The notes below the pieces were generated by a model. That model saw only the letters and a list, made by a program, of their open reading frames with translations. It was not told the origin of the DNA and did no database searches. Position numbers and translations under genes: made by a program. Of a stretch of 9,073 nucleotides of DNA, positions 4,961-9,073 are shown one piece after another; the first letter of the stretch is position 1, and each line of letters opens with the position of its first letter. This DNA comes from an uncultured Chlamydiae bacterium. GTDB lineage: Bacteria; Chlamydiota; Chlamydiia; Chlamydiales; SM23-39. The stretch covers positions 1-9,073 of the forward strand of contig CAIVVG010000052.1 in NCBI GenBank assembly GCA_903909295.1, given 5' to 3'.

Positions 4961-6484
4961 ATGTCTGCCGTGAGTTTGTCTGTGCCAGGGATATTTCATC
5001 CGATGGCAGCTGGGAGTCCTTGTATGGACGCCACCAAAAAAATTTTTGAACGCGTTCTCGTTCCTCTCTATGGCCCTCAAGAAAAAGCTTTGCAACAGAT
5101 CGCTCGCGGGGAAGACCGGACCGGGTTTCTCCTCTATAAAGACAACAACCCCCTCGGAGTGATTGTTTTCAAAACGGTCCTCAGCGATGAATTTCGGGAG
5201 TATGGGATCAAAAAAAGTGTGGAGATCAAATCGCTCTTTGTCGTGGATTCCGACAATAATTCAGGCCGCGGGCTTGGCTCTGCTCTTCTCAATAAGGTGA
5301 TCGAGGAAACGCAACTGCGTCATCTTCGCCCCGAGTCTTTTCACGTAACGGTGAGCAACACGAAACAAGATTCCCTGATCTTTTTCTTGAAAAAGGGGTT
5401 TGATATCAAACACGCTTGGATGGGTAAATATACTCCCAACATCCCAGAGTATCTCCTCGTTCTTCCCGCTCGCGTGGACGCGGTCGCGCAAAGTGTACTG
5501 CCCCTTTCCCCTCAAGTGTATCACCAGGTCGCCAGGGCTCATTGGGGTGATATTCACGGATTGCATAGACTCTCTGACAGCACCTTCGTTACAATTTCTA
5601 AAGACCGCTCGATTTATTTGAGGGACTCGGAAGGAAACGTCGTGCGCGCAATGAGAGAAGTGGAACCGAGAGAAACCGATACAGAGGAGTGGACAACGGC
5701 AATTGGCGGGCTTAACGGTGACTATTTCGCTACAGGAGAGAGGTCGGGACAAGTCTATCTCTGGAATGCAGCTGGCGAGTACGTGAAGCCTCTCTCTATC
5801 CGACTCCCCAAAGCAGCCCACTACAGTAAAAAGGAAAACCAGAGAAGAATTTGCTGCATAGCCCCCTCGCTCGATCCAAGTAGACCAGGCCTTTTCGTCG
5901 GCCTTCCCACCGGCTTTGCCGAATACAATGCCATTGAAGGGAGATCGGTATCCTTCACGAAGGCCCATTCCAATGACTGGGTCTATCGAGTCCATCCTTT
6001 GGACAAAGACAGGTTGCTAACTGTTGTGGGAGCCAGTGTAGAGTTGTGGCAAAAACAGGCCGCTCGTTGGGAGAAGAAAAAAACGGTTCTCGCGGAAGAG
6101 AAAAAGAGGAGCAAACAGAGAGCTTTTATTTCAGATCTAACCCGACTCTCAGAGACTCAAGTGGCAGTGGGCTCCTTCCAGGGCCAGGTTCAGGTAGTGG
6201 ATTTGCCCCAATCCAAGGTTGTATTCAGCGCTAAACAACATCAGGGAAGAATTTGGGCCCTTGCCCCGTTAGGCTCCCATTCGTTTGCAAGCGGCGGAGA
6301 CGACGGGATTGTCCGACTTTGGGACATCCGTTCTCAAGCGAGTTCCCATTCGCTTCCTCAGGGCAAAGACTCTGTGTCAGCTCTCTTGCGATTGAATGAA
6401 CATGCTCTCATCGCCGGATCTTGCCCCGTTGACCCCATCCGCAACGAAGGGGCTTCTTTAACATTTTACGATATCCGAAAATAA
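4961..6484 (+). CDS. GNAT acetyltransferase fused to seven-bladed WD40 propeller
   Basis: A 507-residue two-part protein. Residues about 28-168 form a GNAT N-acetyltransferase domain, which moves acetyl from acetyl-CoA to an amine. Seen are the strands TGFLLYKDNNPLGVIVF (54-70) and VEIKSLFVVD (87-96), the pyrophosphate-binding loop SGRGLGSALL (101-110; R-G-L-G) and the motif-B helix LIFFLKKGFDIK (139-150). This domain looks catalytically competent. After a short linker (169-190), residues 191-507 form a WD40 propeller with seven blades, clearly paralogous to the preceding protein: shared NDWVY with a following HP, FIS.LT.L, SAK.HQ.R.W, DDG...LWD.R and GSCP. Several blades have lost the terminal WD (LRDSEG, VVDLPQ, FYDIRK). 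The gap to the preceding gene is four bases, with AAAGGA at 4948-4953 seven bases before the ATG. The propeller presumably chooses the acetylation target. The N-terminus is Ser/Pro-rich, which would suit a type III secretion signal, but that cannot be shown here. Confidence 0.82.
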   Translation: MSAVSLSVPGIFHPMAAGSPCMDATKKIFERVLVPLYGPQEKALQQIARGEDRTGFLLYKDNNPLGVIVFKTVLSDEFREYGIKKSVEIKSLFVVDSDNNSGRGLGSALLNKVIEETQLRHLRPESFHVTVSNTKQDSLIFFLKKGFDIKHAWMGKYTPNIPEYLLVLPARVDAVAQSVLPLSPQVYHQVARAHWGDIHGLHRLSDSTFVTISKDRSIYLRDSEGNVVRAMREVEPRETDTEEWTTAIGGLNGDYFATGERSGQVYLWNAAGEYVKPLSIRLPKAAHYSKKENQRRICCIAPSLDPSRPGLFVGLPTGFAEYNAIEGRSVSFTKAHSNDWVYRVHPLDKDRLLTVVGASVELWQKQAARWEKKKTVLAEEKKRSKQRAFISDLTRLSETQVAVGSFQGQVQVVDLPQSKVVFSAKQHQGRIWALAPLGSHSFASGGDDGIVRLWDIRSQASSHSLPQGKDSVSALLRLNEHALIAGSCPVDPIRNEGASLTFYDIRK

Positions 6485-6487
6485 GAT
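6458..6487 (+). promoter_or_regulatory. Weak candidate promoter just ahead of glgP
   Basis: TTAACA (6458-6463, one mismatch to the -35 consensus) and TAAGAT (6482-6487, two mismatches) are 18 bases apart, inside the end of the GNAT-WD40 gene. A start near 6494 would leave only about six leader bases before the glgP ATG. It would let glgP be expressed apart from the cassette. The AT-rich setting makes a chance match likely. Confidence 0.22.
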
Positions 6488-6499
6488 ATATCTAGGGAC

Positions 6500-9025
6500 A
6501 TGGACATCGATTCCCAGGCAGAGGTGCTGGTTCAAAAGATCCGGCACTTCATTATCACCAATAGCGGGCGGGTTTGCGAACAGGCCTCCATCGAGGAGTT
6601 CTATCAGGCTTTTTGTGCGATTTTGCGCGAAGAGCTGATGATGCACTGGACCTCGACGTTCGAGACGTTCACCAAAAAGAAACCTCGGATGGCCTATTTT
6701 CTCTCGATGGAATATTTGCCGGGCCGCCTCTTGGGCAATAACATCACCAACCTCAATGCCTGGGAATTGGTGCGGGCGGTCCTCACCAAGATGGGGCGCA
6801 ATCTGGGCGAGCTCATCTCTTGCGAACCCGATCCAGGTCTCGGCAATGGAGGATTAGGCCGCCTCTCCTCTTGTTTTCTCGACTCGCTAGCCACCGAACA
6901 ATTCCCCGCAACGGCCTACGGCCTACGCTACCAGTATGGGATCTTTGAACAGGAAATCTGGAATGGAGTTCAGGTCGAAAAACCCGACTGCTGGCTCCTC
7001 AACAGCGACCCTTGGGAAGTCCGGCGCGATGGTTACGCCGCAAGCGTCCACTTTGCGGGGACGCCGATAGAGGCGAAAAATAAACACGGCGATGACGTAA
7101 CCCTTCTCCACAACGCAGAGGAAGTACGGGCACTCCCCTTCGATGTGCCGATTGTCGGTTTTTCTAACACGCCGAGCATGTCGGTCCTCACCTTGCGCCT
7201 CTGGTCGACCAAAGAGTCTCCGCGCAACTTTGCGTTGCAGCGCTACAACGCAGGGCTCCTCGATCAAGCCGCTGAAAACACCTCGCTCACAGACGTTCTC
7301 TACCCCAATGAAAACAATGAAATGGGCAAGAGAATTCGGCTCAAACAAGAATTTTTGCTCGTCTCAGCCTCTCTGCAAGACATCATCCGACGGCAACTGC
7401 GCAATTGCGGCGATTTGTCCCAGTTTGCAGACAAAGTGCGGATCCAAATCAACGATACCCACCCCGCTCTCATCATTGCCGAACTCGTCCGGACGCTGAC
7501 GAAGAACTACAACTTCTCCTGGAAAGAAGCTTGGGAGACCTGCCAAGCTTGCTGCAGCTATACCAACCACACGGTCCTGCGCGAAGGACTCGAGGAGTGG
7601 AAAGAGGCTCGCATGCAATATCTCTTGCCCCGCCAGTACCAGGTCATTCAAAAACTCAACCTGGAGTTTTGCAATCGGGTGCGGGACCGCTTTCCGGGCG
7701 ATGAAGAAAAAGTGCGCCGCCTATCGATCATCGAAGGGGGGCAAGTCCGAATGGCCCATTTGGCGATCTTGGGATCCCACAAGGTCAACGGCGTAGCAGA
7801 GCTCCACACAGAGATCTTAAAACATCAGCTCTTCCCCGATTTTTATGACATGTTCCCTGAAAAATTCATCAATATCACCAACGGGATTACGCAGCGAAGA
7901 TGGCTTCTCCATGCCAATCCCCGCTTGGCCGATTTTATCTCGCGCCGCATCGGCTCTCGGTGGATCGTTGAGTTTGAAGAGCTCAAAAAACTGGCCCCCT
8001 TTGCCAAAGACAAAGCTTCCCAAGAAGAATTTTTAGCGATCAAAAAGGCCAATAAACAAGATCTCCTCTACTTCCTCAAACGGGAAAACCCCCTTCGAGG
8101 CTCTGAAGGAAAAATCATCTGCCCTCCTTGCCTGCTCAATGCAGACAGCCTCTTCGACGTACAGATCAAGCGATTCCATGAATACAAAAGACAGCTCATG
8201 GGAGCTCTCCATCTCATTTGGGTCTACCAAGAGCTCTTGGAGAATCCAAAAGCGCGAACAGTCTCCCGCTTAAGCGTCTTCGGAGGGAAAGCCGCCCCCG
8301 GCTATGTCAAGGCCAAAGAAATCATCCAGCTCATCAATGCCATCGCGCGCAAGTTCCGCTCCCATCCAGAAATTTGCCATTGGCTCAGCGTCGCCTTCGT
8401 CGAAAACTACAATGTCTCCAAAGCGGAGATCATCATCCCCGCAGCCGACTTGTCAGAGCAAATCTCCGCCGCCGGCTGGGAAGCCTCCGGAACGAGCAAT
8501 ATGAAACTTGCGATCAATGGCGCCTTGACCATCGGGACAGAAGACGGAGCGAATATCGAAATGAGCCGCGCCATTGGAAAAGAGGCTTGGCCCTTCCGCT
8601 TTGGCAACACCGCCGAGCAAAACCAGCAGCCCTACCGAGCTTGGGACATCTACTCTCAAGATGAAGCTATCCGCCGCGCAGTAGACAGCCTCAAAGAGGG
8701 CACCTTCGCAGAAACCCGCGAAGAGGCGGCGGTCTTTGAGCAAATCCACCAAGGACTGGTTGAAAATGACACCTTCCGCGTCCTCAAGGACTTGCGCCCC
8801 TACTACGAAACCCAAAAAAAGGTAGAGGAGCTATTCCTCCAACCAAACCGGTGGGCCGAATTGGCGATTTTGAATATAGCCGGGATGGGAAGTTTTTCGA
8901 CAGACGGCTCGATCCGGAAGTACGCAGGCGAAGTGTGGAACATCCAGCCGTGCCCTCCAGACGCCGCTATCTTAGAGCAAGTGCGGCAAGAGTATTCAGA
9001 GCACGACCGCTGCAAAATCAGGTAG
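6500..9025 (+). CDS. glgP: Glycogen/alpha-glucan phosphorylase
   Basis: A cytoplasmic, PLP-dependent GT35 phosphorylase that shortens glycogen from non-reducing ends with phosphate, releasing glucose 1-phosphate. At 841 residues it is full length. Landmarks are in the family order: YFLSMEYLPGRLL near 70, the DPGLGNGGLGRL glycine loop at 111-122, INDTHPA near 318, YTNHTVL with His357, NGITQRRWL, the phosphate/PLP-contacting RFHEYKR with Arg558 and Lys563, GGKAAPGY, and EASGTSNMK at 661-669, whose Lys669 carries PLP. The spacing of Arg558, Lys563 and Lys669 equals that of residues 569, 574 and 680 of the rabbit muscle enzyme. After the PLP lysine the chain reads LAIN where Leu or Met usually precedes Asn; Ile is a mild change. 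There is no N-terminal extension like the phosphorylated animal enzymes. It follows the GNAT-WD40 gene by 15 bases with no terminator between, so cotranscription is likely. The start has only a crowded AGGG at 6494-6497. Confidence 0.97.
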   Translation: MDIDSQAEVLVQKIRHFIITNSGRVCEQASIEEFYQAFCAILREELMMHWTSTFETFTKKKPRMAYFLSMEYLPGRLLGNNITNLNAWELVRAVLTKMGRNLGELISCEPDPGLGNGGLGRLSSCFLDSLATEQFPATAYGLRYQYGIFEQEIWNGVQVEKPDCWLLNSDPWEVRRDGYAASVHFAGTPIEAKNKHGDDVTLLHNAEEVRALPFDVPIVGFSNTPSMSVLTLRLWSTKESPRNFALQRYNAGLLDQAAENTSLTDVLYPNENNEMGKRIRLKQEFLLVSASLQDIIRRQLRNCGDLSQFADKVRIQINDTHPALIIAELVRTLTKNYNFSWKEAWETCQACCSYTNHTVLREGLEEWKEARMQYLLPRQYQVIQKLNLEFCNRVRDRFPGDEEKVRRLSIIEGGQVRMAHLAILGSHKVNGVAELHTEILKHQLFPDFYDMFPEKFINITNGITQRRWLLHANPRLADFISRRIGSRWIVEFEELKKLAPFAKDKASQEEFLAIKKANKQDLLYFLKRENPLRGSEGKIICPPCLLNADSLFDVQIKRFHEYKRQLMGALHLIWVYQELLENPKARTVSRLSVFGGKAAPGYVKAKEIIQLINAIARKFRSHPEICHWLSVAFVENYNVSKAEIIIPAADLSEQISAAGWEASGTSNMKLAINGALTIGTEDGANIEMSRAIGKEAWPFRFGNTAEQNQQPYRAWDIYSQDEAIRRAVDSLKEGTFAETREEAAVFEQIHQGLVENDTFRVLKDLRPYYETQKKVEELFLQPNRWAELAILNIAGMGSFSTDGSIRKYAGEVWNIQPCPPDAAILEQVRQEYSEHDRCKIR

Positions 9026-9044
9026 ACAAATTCCACTTTTGGCA

Positions 9045-9070
9045 AAGCGAAGCGAGCTTCTTTTTCTTTT
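9045..9070 (+). terminator. Weak intrinsic terminator candidate after glgP
   Basis: About twenty bases after the glgP stop, AAGC (9045-9048) and GCTT (9056-9059), or alternatively GAAG (9049-9052) and CTTC (9057-9060), can pair into a four-base stem followed by TTTTTCTTTT (9061-9070). The T run is good but the stem is short. The window ends three bases later, so a stronger hairpin could lie just outside. Confidence 0.33.
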
Positions 9071-9073
9071 GCA

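Noticed and set aside
5261..5995. Minus-strand open frame of 244 codons
   Set aside because: Antisense to the GNAT-WD40 gene across its linker and first blades. The plus-strand reading has recognisable motifs throughout and a paralogue; the minus reading has neither.
8218..8664. Plus-strand open frame of 148 codons
   Set aside because: Overlaps glgP in another frame; very rich in Arg, Ser and Leu, typical of an out-of-frame reading.
1..9073. tRNA or rRNA genes, CRISPR arrays, insertion sequences, attachment sites
   Set aside because: Looked for by eye. No cloverleaf, regularly spaced repeats, transposase motifs or flanking terminal repeats were noticed.

Overview
The window carries seven gene-sized units, and the mix points to a host-associated bacterium, most plausibly an environmental member of the Chlamydiota. 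The pointers are a left-edge membrane protein of the Lys-rich, single-helix, Ala/Pro-rich style common in amoeba-associated chlamydiae, eukaryote-like WD40 propellers, a two-partner-secretion-type outer-membrane pore (so a Gram-negative envelope) and a full-length glycogen phosphorylase. This assignment is inferred from protein style, not from a marker gene. Base composition looks close to even, rather high for that group.

Layout. Positions 1-556 (minus strand) hold the 5' part of a membrane protein gene that runs off the left edge. From 557 to 1067 there is no intact gene. A good ribosome binding site at 650-654 and an ATG at 660 open a plus-strand reading that has to change frame about twice to stay protein-like, so this looks like a decayed membrane-protein gene. 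At 1068-2693 (minus) lies a TpsB/ShlB-family outer-membrane translocator with signal peptide, two POTRA domains and a beta barrel. No TpsA partner is visible.

A short divergent spacer (2694-2800) holds a promoter candidate and a 7-bp perfect inverted repeat overlapping its -10 box. From there a tight plus-strand operon runs to the end: GNAT-like+ASCH (2801-3616), ASCH alone (3613-3951), seven-bladed WD40 (3952-4956), GNAT+WD40 (4961-6484) and glycogen phosphorylase glgP (6500-9025). The first two genes overlap by ATGA, the second and third abut, and the remaining gaps are 4 and 15 bases. A weak terminator-like element follows glgP.

The four genes before glgP are the unusual part. They are built from three domain types (GNAT, ASCH, WD40), each present twice: one ASCH and one WD40 stand alone, while the other copy of each is fused behind a GNAT domain. 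The ASCH pair and the WD40 pair are clear paralogues, and the GNAT pair probably is. The GNAT in the first protein has lost the acetyl-CoA pyrophosphate loop, whereas the one in the fourth keeps it. A working inference is one acetyltransferase module with an active and a pseudo-enzyme arm, an RNA- or nucleotide-binding ASCH pair and a propeller scaffold pair. The target is unknown, and the link to glycogen breakdown is positional only.
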